A stretch of DNA of 5,869 nt. Source: Candidatus Acetothermia bacterium (lineage in GTDB: Bacteria > Bipolaricaulota > Bipolaricaulia > UBA7950). Positions 1 to 5,869 of this stretch are shown in pieces (position 1 is the stretch's first letter; each line of letters opens with the position of its first letter). Made by a program: the position numbers and the translations under genes. The notes under the pieces were generated by a model. That model was not told the DNA's origin. It made no database searches and saw only the letters and a list, made by a program, of their open reading frames with translations. The stretch lies in assembly GCA_003535305.1 (NCBI GenBank), contig DOHL01000158.1, positions 3,178 to 9,046 on the forward strand. The letters run 5' to 3'.

Positions 1-1652
1 GGAAATACAGACTCGGCGGCAGGAATATTGACTGCCAGATAGTACGTGCCGCGCCCTGTAACGATCGTGTATAACCCTGGTTGAGAAGGTCTAAAGTAGT
101 AGCTATCTTCTGCATCCAGCACATTGCCATAGGAGTCGATAATCTTTTGCAGATCAGGGAAGCGGTCCAGCGCCAGCGGCTCTCCGACAGCATGCCAGAC
201 AGGTGCTCCGCGCAGGTAGAAAGGGCTGTGTGGCATCGGTTGGAACCACGCGAGAATATTGTTGACTAAAATCGGAAAATCAACTGTCAGCGGGAGGTTT
301 GTCCAGCGCAGATCAGCGGCAAAGAAGATCAGACGCCGCTCGTGATCAGCCAATCGATAGAGGAGCGGCCGGCCGGCGATAGAGAGGAGGATCTCGCCAT
401 CGGGGAACGTGGCGTCCGATAGAGACCAGACGCGTAATCCTTCCGCTGTTATTCCAGTAAGTAATGGATCACGCGGAGTTTCCACAACGACCGGCCCACC
501 AGGGATCTCGTCACCGATATCTATCATCTCTTCAATCGCGGAGTTGATAAGCAAAATATTTCCACGCACATCAGCAGGCAATGTCGTATCATTAGCGATA
601 ATAAGATCGACAGGCCCTGGATCGTCGGCAGCGACGAAGATTGCGTTCCATATTACGCGGATCGCTGCTTGCAAGAATCGATCTTCGCGTCCCACCCAGC
701 GGATGCGACGTTCGATCGGCCGCTCAAGCGCGAAGAAGCGGTCGTTGTCGAAGAGAAAGTCGTCATCACTATCTATCGACGCGATAAATGTCGTCCCCTC
801 ATGGACAGGGAACGGCAAAATATAGTCCCGTGTCTCATTGGGGAGGAGGAAGGCATCGAAACGCACCGTCCGCACGCCGTCGCTCACACGCAATACAGTG
901 TCGATAAAACGTTCGCTGTGATTGACAAGGCTGATAAATGCGGTGCTGCCCGGCTGGTCGATATTCTCTCGCATAGTGAACGCACCGATCGCCACGTTAC
1001 TTCCGCCGGTGATGATCTGTTGCCGAAAACCCCGCTCAACGAGCTGATATACCAACGGGCACGTCAATGGATGGTCGGTGAAATAAATGATTTGCGCGAA
1101 GCGATCGATGCCACCTTGGCCGGCGATCATTCCCGCTAACAGATCGATACTGCCGTCGCCGAGGATCGTTGGTTGCGCTGCCTGAAGAGCTTGACGTGCA
1201 CCGCGGTGATCGGCAGAGAGAGGAAAGAGGACCTCTGGCGCGCTGCTCAATTGCAATATCGTTACCGGAGTCGTAGGGAAGCGTTCGAGGAGCGTCAGCG
1301 CATATCGCTGAGCAATCTCATAGCGACTCACCCCTGGCTTAACCATCGTCTGCATGCTCGCGCTGCCGTCGATAACAATCGCCAGTCCATGAAGACGCTG
1401 TGCCGGAGTGAGCAGAGCGGGCCGGCTAAGGGCGATGACAAGCAACGCTAAAGCGAGAAGTTGAAGCAAAAGAAGCAGATCGATACGCGAGCGGATCCGC
1501 TCGGCAAGCGAGTGAGGATCGCTGCGTAATCCTTCCCACAAAAAGAGGGCTGAAACACGATATCGCTGTCGTTGTCGCCGCAAAAAGTGGAATAGAATCA
1601 CCGCGCCGCCGAGCGCAAACAGAGAGAGCGCGGCAAAGTTATGGATAATCAT
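1..1652 (-). CDS. BatA-like membrane-anchored VWA-domain protein (C-terminus cut by window edge)
   Basis: The frame is open from an ATG at 1652 to the left edge, giving 550 codons with no stop, so the C-terminus lies outside the window. Residues 5-24 form a hydrophobic helix followed by an arginine-rich stretch, and residues 58-76 form a second helix; this is the usual N-terminal layout of BatA-type proteins. A VWA domain follows at about 88-215. Its metal-binding (MIDAS) motif DGSAS has D95, S97 and S99, with T162 and D193 (in IIYFTD) as the likely remaining ligands. Residues about 219-312 look like a beta-sandwich ending in an acidic D-rich loop (DSDDDFLFDND). Near residue 450 the WTNLPLTVDFPILVNN segment matches a motif common in large BatA/VWA proteins. 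The start overlaps the DUF58 stop by four bases (ATGA) and has an AGGGAG site nine bases upstream. By family, it is probably a membrane partner of the MoxR ATPase; its substrate is unknown. Family assignment is secure, function is not. Confidence 0.88.
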   Translation of the reverse strand, partial: MIIHNFAALSLFALGGAVILFHFLRRQRQRYRVSALFLWEGLRSDPHSLAERIRSRIDLLLLLQLLALALLVIALSRPALLTPAQRLHGLAIVIDGSASMQTMVKPGVSRYEIAQRYALTLLERFPTTPVTILQLSSAPEVLFPLSADHRGARQALQAAQPTILGDGSIDLLAGMIAGQGGIDRFAQIIYFTDHPLTCPLVYQLVERGFRQQIITGGSNVAIGAFTMRENIDQPGSTAFISLVNHSERFIDTVLRVSDGVRTVRFDAFLLPNETRDYILPFPVHEGTTFIASIDSDDDFLFDNDRFFALERPIERRIRWVGREDRFLQAAIRVIWNAIFVAADDPGPVDLIIANDTTLPADVRGNILLINSAIEEMIDIGDEIPGGPVVVETPRDPLLTGITAEGLRVWSLSDATFPDGEILLSIAGRPLLYRLADHERRLIFFAADLRWTNLPLTVDFPILVNNILAWFQPMPHSPFYLRGAPVWHAVGEPLALDRFPDLQKIIDSYGNVLDAEDSYYFRPSQPGLYTIVTGRGTYYLAVNIPAAESVF

Positions 1653-2533
1653 CTTATTACTCTCCCTGCGCGTAATTTATGATAGATTACCTCTTCCAAC
1701 GCCGTGTCCGTCGGGATTTGCAGGTAGGTTATTCCACGGTTGATACAGAAGGCGCGAATCTCTTCATTATGGGCGACGAGCCGGTTACGATAAACAGCGA
1801 CCGACTGTGAACCGACTGTGAGATCGAGGCGTCCTTCCTCCTCTACTCCTTCGATCTCTGCTTCGCCGCTCATCTGGGGAACGAGGTCCTCCGGAGCGAG
1901 CACTTGCAGGATCACCACTTGATCACCGCGGTGCAGCAGGTGTGATAATCCGCGCTGATATCCGGCAGGGGAGAGAAGATCACTGATAATAAACACAAGG
2001 CCGCTCTCTGCGGTCTGCTTCACAAATTCATCCAGTGCATTGTCGAGCGCGGTCCGTCCGCCCGGCTCGATCGCCTCCAGATAGCGGAAGATATTGAACA
2101 GATGTTTCATTCCCTGTCGCGGAGGGATGCCAACAGCAAGTCGGTCGGTGAATGGATAGATACCGACTCGATCCATTGTGCGCAGCCCCACATAACTGAG
2201 CGCGGCAGCGAGCCGAGCGGCATACCATGCTTTAGGCGGATCTCCCACCTCCATCGACCCGCTCAAGTCGAGGATGAGATAAAGCGGAAGATCGACCTCA
2301 CGGGTGAATATTTTGACAAGCAGATGGTCGCTGCGTCCATAAACATTCCAATCGACGTAACGAAAATCATCTCCCTCAAAATAGGGGCGATAGTCAGCGA
2401 ACTCCAAGCTGACACCGGCGCGCGGCGAATAATGGGCGCCGACAAACTTTCCTTGTCGTCGTCCTTTGACAATGAATTTTAAGTTCGCCAAACGGTGGAG
2501 AAAATCCTCATCGGTCAATCTGCCTATCTTCAT
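1649..2533 (-). CDS. DUF58 family protein with VWA fold
   Basis: This is a 294-residue soluble protein without membrane helices, about the usual length for DUF58 proteins. The DUF58 signature sits at about 45-67, including DYRPYFEGDDFRYVDWNVY followed by GR. The VWA metal site appears complete: D89, S91 and S93 in DLSGS, T161 in GGRTALDNAL, and D185 in FIISDLL. A family role is to act as the cytoplasmic VWA adaptor of a MoxR ATPase, probably binding substrate or partner through the metal site; the partner here is inferred from adjacency. The ATG overlaps the MoxR stop by four bases (ATGA), and the same arrangement joins its own stop to the next gene. Unlike its neighbours it has no convincing Shine-Dalgarno site before its start (only a GAAG close to the ATG), so translation probably depends on ribosomes finishing MoxR. 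The last codons contain the ribosome binding site of the downstream VWA gene. Confidence 0.95.
   Translation of the reverse strand: MKIGRLTDEDFLHRLANLKFIVKGRRQGKFVGAHYSPRAGVSLEFADYRPYFEGDDFRYVDWNVYGRSDHLLVKIFTREVDLPLYLILDLSGSMEVGDPPKAWYAARLAAALSYVGLRTMDRVGIYPFTDRLAVGIPPRQGMKHLFNIFRYLEAIEPGGRTALDNALDEFVKQTAESGLVFIISDLLSPAGYQRGLSHLLHRGDQVVILQVLAPEDLVPQMSGEAEIEGVEEEGRLDLTVGSQSVAVYRNRLVAHNEEIRAFCINRGITYLQIPTDTALEEVIYHKLRAGRVIR
1662..1667 (-). promoter_or_regulatory. Ribosome binding site of the BatA-like gene
   Basis: AGGGAG lies nine bases before the ATG at 1650-1652. It overlaps codons for the final AGRVIR residues of the DUF58 protein, which there use AGA, GTA and ATA codons; the need to keep this site may explain that local codon choice. 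Confidence 0.65.
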
Positions 2534-3540
2534 AAGATCTTCGCTGTCGCTGATTGCACTGCTGTCAGCACTTCCTCGACCTGGATTCCTTCTGCCTCCC
2601 CTTTGAAGTTCAAAATTATGCGATGGATCATCGCGGGAAAGAAAACGGCCTCCAGATCCGTTATCCGCACATTGAATTTACCAGAGAGAAAGGCATGCGC
2701 CTTTGCCCCCATAATCAAGCTGAGAGCAGCACGTGGACTGGCGCCGTATTCCACGTATTCCCGTACCTGTTGTGGTGCATTCGCTGATGTGGGATGGGTG
2801 GCGAGAACAAGGCGACTTACGTAATTACGCAGTGGATCGGCAAGCGGATATTCGCTTATCACCTGTCGTGCTCGCAGGATCTCTTCTGCGTTGATCACCT
2901 GCGCGGGCAAATTACGGCTGAAAGGAAGACTGCTCTGGCGGCCGTTCGCTTCGGTGTTGCGCTGGGTGATCTCCGTCAATTGATCCAATGTTGGGTAACG
3001 GGCGATCGCTTTTAAGAAGAAGCGATCAAGCTGTGCCTCCGGCAGGGGATACGTCCCTTCCATCTCGATCGGATTCTGTGTGGCAAGAACGATAAACGGC
3101 TCTTCCAACTGGTGAGTAGTGTTCCCTACGGTGACAGTGCATTCTTCCATCGCTTCCAGCAGCGCTGATTGTGTTTTCGGTGTCGCCCGATTGATCTCAT
3201 CAGCAAGGAGAACATTGGCGAAGACAGGACCAGGCGAGAAAGAGAAGCGACGTTGACCACTGTTCTCAGAGATGATGTTCGTACCGATGATATCGGCCGG
3301 CATCAGATCAGGAGTAAACTGGATGCGAGCAAATTTCAATCCCAGTGCGCAGGCCAACGTCCGCACCAGCAACGTCTTTCCCAATCCCGGCACCCCTTCC
3401 AACAGGAGATTGCCGCCACATAGTAGACAGATGAGCGTTGCCTCAACTACCTCCTCATGACCGACGATTACCGTTCCGATCGTTTTCTTCAGTCGCTGAA
3501 AAACTCCCTGTAAATCACGTATCTCTGTCTCTGTCGTCAT
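2530..3540 (-). CDS. moxR: MoxR-family AAA+ ATPase
   Basis: This complete 336-residue ATPase has the full MoxR motif set. Walker A is GVPGLGKT at 49-56, Walker B is LLADEINR at 111-118 with D114 and E115, sensor 1 is N156 in VLATQNP, a GTYPLPEAQLDRF segment lies at 162-174, and a sensor-2 motif GASPRA with R270 lies at 266-271. No key residue is missing. MoxR proteins form ATP-driven rings in the cytoplasm that act as chaperones on protein complexes together with VWA-domain partners, and two such partners follow directly downstream. The start ATG overlaps the stop of the upstream gene by four bases (ATGA) and is preceded by AGGGAG five bases away, so the start is well supported. The symbol reflects the family; orthology to the MoxR of methylotrophs, which is linked to methanol dehydrogenase, is not implied, because no such genes are visible here. 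Confidence 0.97.
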   Translation of the reverse strand: MTTETEIRDLQGVFQRLKKTIGTVIVGHEEVVEATLICLLCGGNLLLEGVPGLGKTLLVRTLACALGLKFARIQFTPDLMPADIIGTNIISENSGQRRFSFSPGPVFANVLLADEINRATPKTQSALLEAMEECTVTVGNTTHQLEEPFIVLATQNPIEMEGTYPLPEAQLDRFFLKAIARYPTLDQLTEITQRNTEANGRQSSLPFSRNLPAQVINAEEILRARQVISEYPLADPLRNYVSRLVLATHPTSANAPQQVREYVEYGASPRAALSLIMGAKAHAFLSGKFNVRITDLEAVFFPAMIHRIILNFKGEAEGIQVEEVLTAVQSATAKIL

Positions 3541-5021
3541 CTTCTCTCCCTTTCCGTTATCGCGCGGAAGTACTCTTTTACCACCTGCTGCAGATGCTCC
3601 GGAAGCAGTCGTCCAGTGAGAATTGCGCGTGCCAGATCGTAATTGAGCACATAGCGGAACTCACCAGCCGGGCCTATTTGCGGCAGCGTTTCAAGAGGAA
3701 CGCCCTTGGTGAGAAACTCTTCTATCTCGCCTGTAGGACCGAATTGGCCGCTAAGTTTGAAATGGATAAATTCTGATGGGATCTCTCTTATCTCTTGTTC
3801 GCCGGCAGGAAGGCCTTCTGCGCCGGCACGGATATCCTCGTCTATCGCTAATTGTTCATCGAGCTGTCGACCAGGATCATCACCTTGTCTTGCTGTTCTC
3901 TCTCTTGCTTCTTGGGCGGCATCTTCCCGCGCCGCTGCCATTACTTCGTCTGCGATCTCTTCATCATTGTGATGATCAGCGATCTCACCATCTAATTGCG
4001 GGGGAGTAACGGCTTCAGCGACAGCGGTCATTTCACGATCTTCTCGCTCCTGTGTCGCTGCTTGCTGCAGCGCCTCAGCGATCATCTCCTGTAACGTCTC
4101 AGGATCGTCGGCAGCAAGAACCTGCTCAATCGCCTCTTGTAGTGCGGGATGAGCCACTTTGCGCTGTAACTCCATTAATGCTTCTCTTTCCGCAGTGGTC
4201 AGCTCTTGTTCTGTCTCGTCGCGCAAACGTTCCTCGATTTGAGCGAGAAGATCCTGCAATGCTTCATTGACCGCGCGTTGTCGATCGAGCAACGCGCGCA
4301 GATCTCCGCCGCCTTCCCCCTCGCGGGCGATACTCAGTGGGTCGATTCCCCACAACTCGGCAAGGATATCCTCCAATGGGTGATGGGGAATCATCTCCGC
4401 TTGTTCCCTGACTGGTTCATCCTGCGGCGCAACAGTTCGGTATTCACCAGAAGGAGGATACTCAGTAGGCGGCAGCTCGCTGATCACTTCATCATTATAT
4501 CTTTCTTCCGTCGTTAACAGTGGTGCCGGTATTTCCTCCGGTAATCCGATTCCGGCAAAGAGAGCCGGCGGCAGAGCTGTGATTAAGAGGATGAGAACAA
4601 CGATCGCTCCTCGGTCAATGGTTGGCAGGCGCAAAGCCTTGCTGGCGTGGGAAGCGGTTACGCTCAACTCGCGCGTAAGCGCATCATAAAAACCTCGCTT
4701 ACCAAAACGGCGGACTTCATAGAGGGCAATCAATTGCTCGTCGGTCTTGAGCGCGAGGTCAACGCGGAAGAGGAGCCGCGCCAGATCGATTTTCTTGCTC
4801 CGTCCAAGGAGATAAGCGATCGTGCCGCTTGCGAAGAAGACGAATCCAGTAATGATCAGAAAAGGAAGAGGGTGGAGCGGTAAGATTCCCCATCGCTGAA
4901 AGAATGCCGCCACGCAGGCGAAAACAAGAACAGTGCAAAGGCTGATTAACGCAATGCGAACTCCCTGCAGATGACATCCCCGTTGCTTGACCCTCCGTTC
5001 GATCTTAGCGTACCGATCCAT
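3537..5021 (-). CDS. Membrane protein with long charged coiled coil, in MoxR operon (DUF4175-like layout)
   Basis: This 494-residue protein has two N-terminal membrane helices (about 22-41 and 51-73) and a third at about 138-158. Between them is a segment (79-103) with spaced leucines and acidic residues resembling the LD-rich stretch of DUF4175-type membrane proteins. A proline-rich linker (161-215) follows. Residues about 240-378 are predicted helical and coiled-coil, rich in E, Q, A, R and D, with two EIAD copies at 346-349 and 355-358. A globular-looking C-terminal domain covers 415-494, including GQFGPTGEIEEFLTKG and a final segment with LPEHL and VKEYF. Membrane proteins of this build occur in other MoxR/DUF58/VWA clusters, so a scaffold or substrate-handling role at the membrane is inferred; no enzymatic motif is visible. 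AAGGGG seven bases before the ATG supports the start, which overlaps the upstream gene by 17 bases. The DUF4175 link is tentative. Confidence 0.85.
   Translation of the reverse strand: MDRYAKIERRVKQRGCHLQGVRIALISLCTVLVFACVAAFFQRWGILPLHPLPFLIITGFVFFASGTIAYLLGRSKKIDLARLLFRVDLALKTDEQLIALYEVRRFGKRGFYDALTRELSVTASHASKALRLPTIDRGAIVVLILLITALPPALFAGIGLPEEIPAPLLTTEERYNDEVISELPPTEYPPSGEYRTVAPQDEPVREQAEMIPHHPLEDILAELWGIDPLSIAREGEGGGDLRALLDRQRAVNEALQDLLAQIEERLRDETEQELTTAEREALMELQRKVAHPALQEAIEQVLAADDPETLQEMIAEALQQAATQEREDREMTAVAEAVTPPQLDGEIADHHNDEEIADEVMAAAREDAAQEARERTARQGDDPGRQLDEQLAIDEDIRAGAEGLPAGEQEIREIPSEFIHFKLSGQFGPTGEIEEFLTKGVPLETLPQIGPAGEFRYVLNYDLARAILTGRLLPEHLQQVVKEYFRAITERERR
3546..3551 (-). promoter_or_regulatory. 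Ribosome binding site of the MoxR gene
   Basis: AGGGAG lies five bases before the MoxR ATG at 3538-3540, within the 3' end of the coiled-coil protein gene. Together with the ATGA overlap it fixes the MoxR start. Confidence 0.7.
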
Positions 5022-5778
5022 AACGTTTCCCCTTGGCTTTGTAGTTTAAAATACCCCATACAACAAGAGCGATCAACCCCAGCGGCACTGCATAGACGAC
5101 GATGAATTCCAGTAGTGATACTGCTTCCCGGCTTGCCAGTAACCGCGAAATAATGATCAACGGGTTTATCTGCGGCAGTATGAAAGCAAAGCCAAATAAA
5201 TAGAGGAACAAAAGAAAGTACTTCGACAGATAGCCTAATATCGTTCCGCTGGTTATTCGTTCTAAATACAGGCTGACAACAGCGAATAAGGCGCCAATCA
5301 ACAGTACGTATATCGTTATCGCGAGGAGTGGAGGCCAGGGGGCGCGGATCACTCCGCGATAGAAGATGATGTACGGTATCGTAATAAAACAGGCAAGCGC
5401 GATTCCTCCGAGCAATCGCCGGATAGCTTGGTGTGCCGATTTACCTGTCCCAGCAAGATATTCCGCCTCCAGCGCACCGAGATTCAACCCTAAAATTGCG
5501 AGAAAGAACAAGTAAACATGGAAGAACAAGGAGGTGCCGTCAATGAACTCATGCGCAACGAATCGGTCTATCGACAGTGTTGCCGGCGTCAAAACCAGCA
5601 GGGCGACTCCGGTGAATCCGAAGAAGATGAGGAATAAGTTACAATTAGCACTGTCGGCAATATAACGTTCACGGGGCTTCATCCCTTCTTCAGCGCTTAT
5701 ATTTCGTCTCTTCCCGCCTGCTACGATTTTGTCAGCCAACTTGGTAAAGAGAGTAGATGGCAGGCAGATCGCAATCAA
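5005..5778 (-). CDS. Six-helix membrane protein, possible ABC-2-type permease subunit
   Basis: This first gene of the cluster encodes 257 residues starting at a TTG codon. Six hydrophobic segments are visible at about 48-68, 84-103, 122-141, 150-172, 186-204 and 222-245, the number typical of ABC-2 exporter permeases. The loop after helix 2 (ALEAEYLAGTGKSAHQAIRR) sits where such permeases have an acidic and GT-containing coupling segment, and an NPL motif follows helix 5 (205-207). These likenesses are suggestive only; no ABC ATPase gene is in the window. The TTG start is chosen because GGAGG lies seven bases upstream, just downstream of a promoter, and an in-frame stop at 5800-5802 blocks any longer form. 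A shorter form from ATG at 5680-5682 (residue 33) is possible and would drop a 32-residue basic N-terminal tail, but its Shine-Dalgarno spacing is poor. The gene overlaps the next one by 17 bases. It could also be a general membrane partner of the MoxR machine. Confidence 0.82.
   Translation of the reverse strand: MIAICLPSTLFTKLADKIVAGGKRRNISAEEGMKPRERYIADSANCNLFLIFFGFTGVALLVLTPATLSIDRFVAHEFIDGTSLFFHVYLFFLAILGLNLGALEAEYLAGTGKSAHQAIRRLLGGIALACFITIPYIIFYRGVIRAPWPPLLAITIYVLLIGALFAVVSLYLERITSGTILGYLSKYFLLFLYLFGFAFILPQINPLIIISRLLASREAVSLLEFIVVYAVPLGLIALVVWGILNYKAKGKRYGSVR
5029..5034 (-). promoter_or_regulatory. Ribosome binding site of the coiled-coil membrane protein gene
   Basis: AAGGGG lies seven bases before the ATG at 5019-5021. 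It sits inside the last codons of the upstream permease-like gene, so ribosomes could either reinitiate after that gene or load independently. Confidence 0.7.
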
Positions 5779-5785
5779 AGCGCCG

Positions 5786-5790
5786 CCTCC
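5786..5790 (-). promoter_or_regulatory. Ribosome binding site deciding a TTG start
   Basis: GGAGG on the minus strand lies seven bases before the TTG at 5776-5778. It is the best Shine-Dalgarno match near the head of the first gene and is the main reason for choosing TTG over the internal ATG at 5680-5682. Confidence 0.75.
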
Positions 5791-5807
5791 AAATGCATAT
5801 CAGCTTA

Positions 5808-5836
5808 ACTTTAACCGCTCATTGGTCTTGTGTCAA
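5808..5836 (-). promoter_or_regulatory. Sigma-70-type promoter for the cluster
   Basis: On the minus strand a perfect -35 box TTGACA (5831-5836) is followed by a 17-base spacer and a -10 box TAAAGT (5808-5813, four of six matches to TATAAT). Transcription should begin near 5800-5802, giving a leader of only about 22-24 bases that carries the GGAGG site of the first gene. The geometry is ideal and the position fits, so I believe it drives all five genes. No other strong promoter stands out inside the cluster, although I did not scan exhaustively. Confidence 0.72.
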
Positions 5837-5869
5837 CCCTGCGAACTCTTGCCCTGTGCAGTTCCCTGC

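Noticed and set aside
409..1451. Plus-strand open frames at 409-825, 669-1139 and 1173-1451
   Set aside because: They lie antisense to the BatA-like gene, have no membrane or domain pattern, and their products look like arginine- and serine-rich shadow translations.
3002..3009. One copy of GCGATCGC, the HIP1 word of cyanobacteria
   Set aside because: I noticed only a single copy in 5.9 kb, which does not indicate a HIP1-rich cyanobacterial genome; the wider GATC excess is reported separately.
2102..4883. Other open frames on either strand overlapping the DUF58, MoxR and coiled-coil genes
   Set aside because: All overlap strongly supported genes, lack recognisable motifs, and are explained as shadows of biased codon use.
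5775..5798. Seven-codon minus-strand frame (MHLEAAL) ending in TGA across the TTG start
   Set aside because: Its ATG would lie within a few bases of the predicted transcript start with no ribosome binding site, and the GGAGG inside it is better explained as the site for the TTG.
5843..5864. Inverted repeat GAACT/AGTTC with a 12-base loop upstream of the -35 box
   Set aside because: Five-base arms with a long loop are expected by chance; there is not enough to call an operator or terminator.

Overview
The window holds a single minus-strand gene cluster that fills almost all of it. I see no rRNA, tRNA, CRISPR array, insertion sequence or other mobile element. It looks like bacterial chromosome of roughly balanced GC content. 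The clear sigma-70-type promoter and Shine-Dalgarno sites point to a bacterium. The sequence alone does not let me name a phylum or genus.

In transcription order (right to left) the layout is as follows. At 5779-5869 there is a short intergenic stretch with a good promoter (TTGACA, 17 bases, TAAAGT) and a GGAGG ribosome binding site that selects a TTG start. At 5005-5778 lies a six-helix membrane protein resembling the permease subunits of ABC-2 exporters. At 3537-5021 lies a 494-residue protein with three membrane helices, a long charged coiled-coil region and a conserved-looking C-terminal domain. At 2530-3540 lies a complete MoxR-family AAA+ ATPase. At 1649-2533 lies a DUF58 protein with an intact von Willebrand factor A (VWA) metal site. 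From 1652 to the left edge runs a BatA-like membrane-anchored VWA protein whose C-terminus is cut off by the window.

The genes are packed very tightly: one 17-base overlap, then three successive 4-base ATGA overlaps. This indicates one polycistronic message with translational coupling. Family knowledge says MoxR ATPases work with VWA proteins as chaperone-like machines that remodel or assemble protein or metal-cofactor complexes, often at the cell envelope. The inference here is a membrane-associated machine: the MoxR motor and soluble DUF58 adaptor in the cytoplasm, with the BatA-like protein, the coiled-coil protein and the permease-like protein as its membrane part. The true substrate cannot be read from the sequence. 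The coiled-coil protein and the permease-like protein are the least characterised members. All plus-strand open frames appear to be antisense shadows of these genes.
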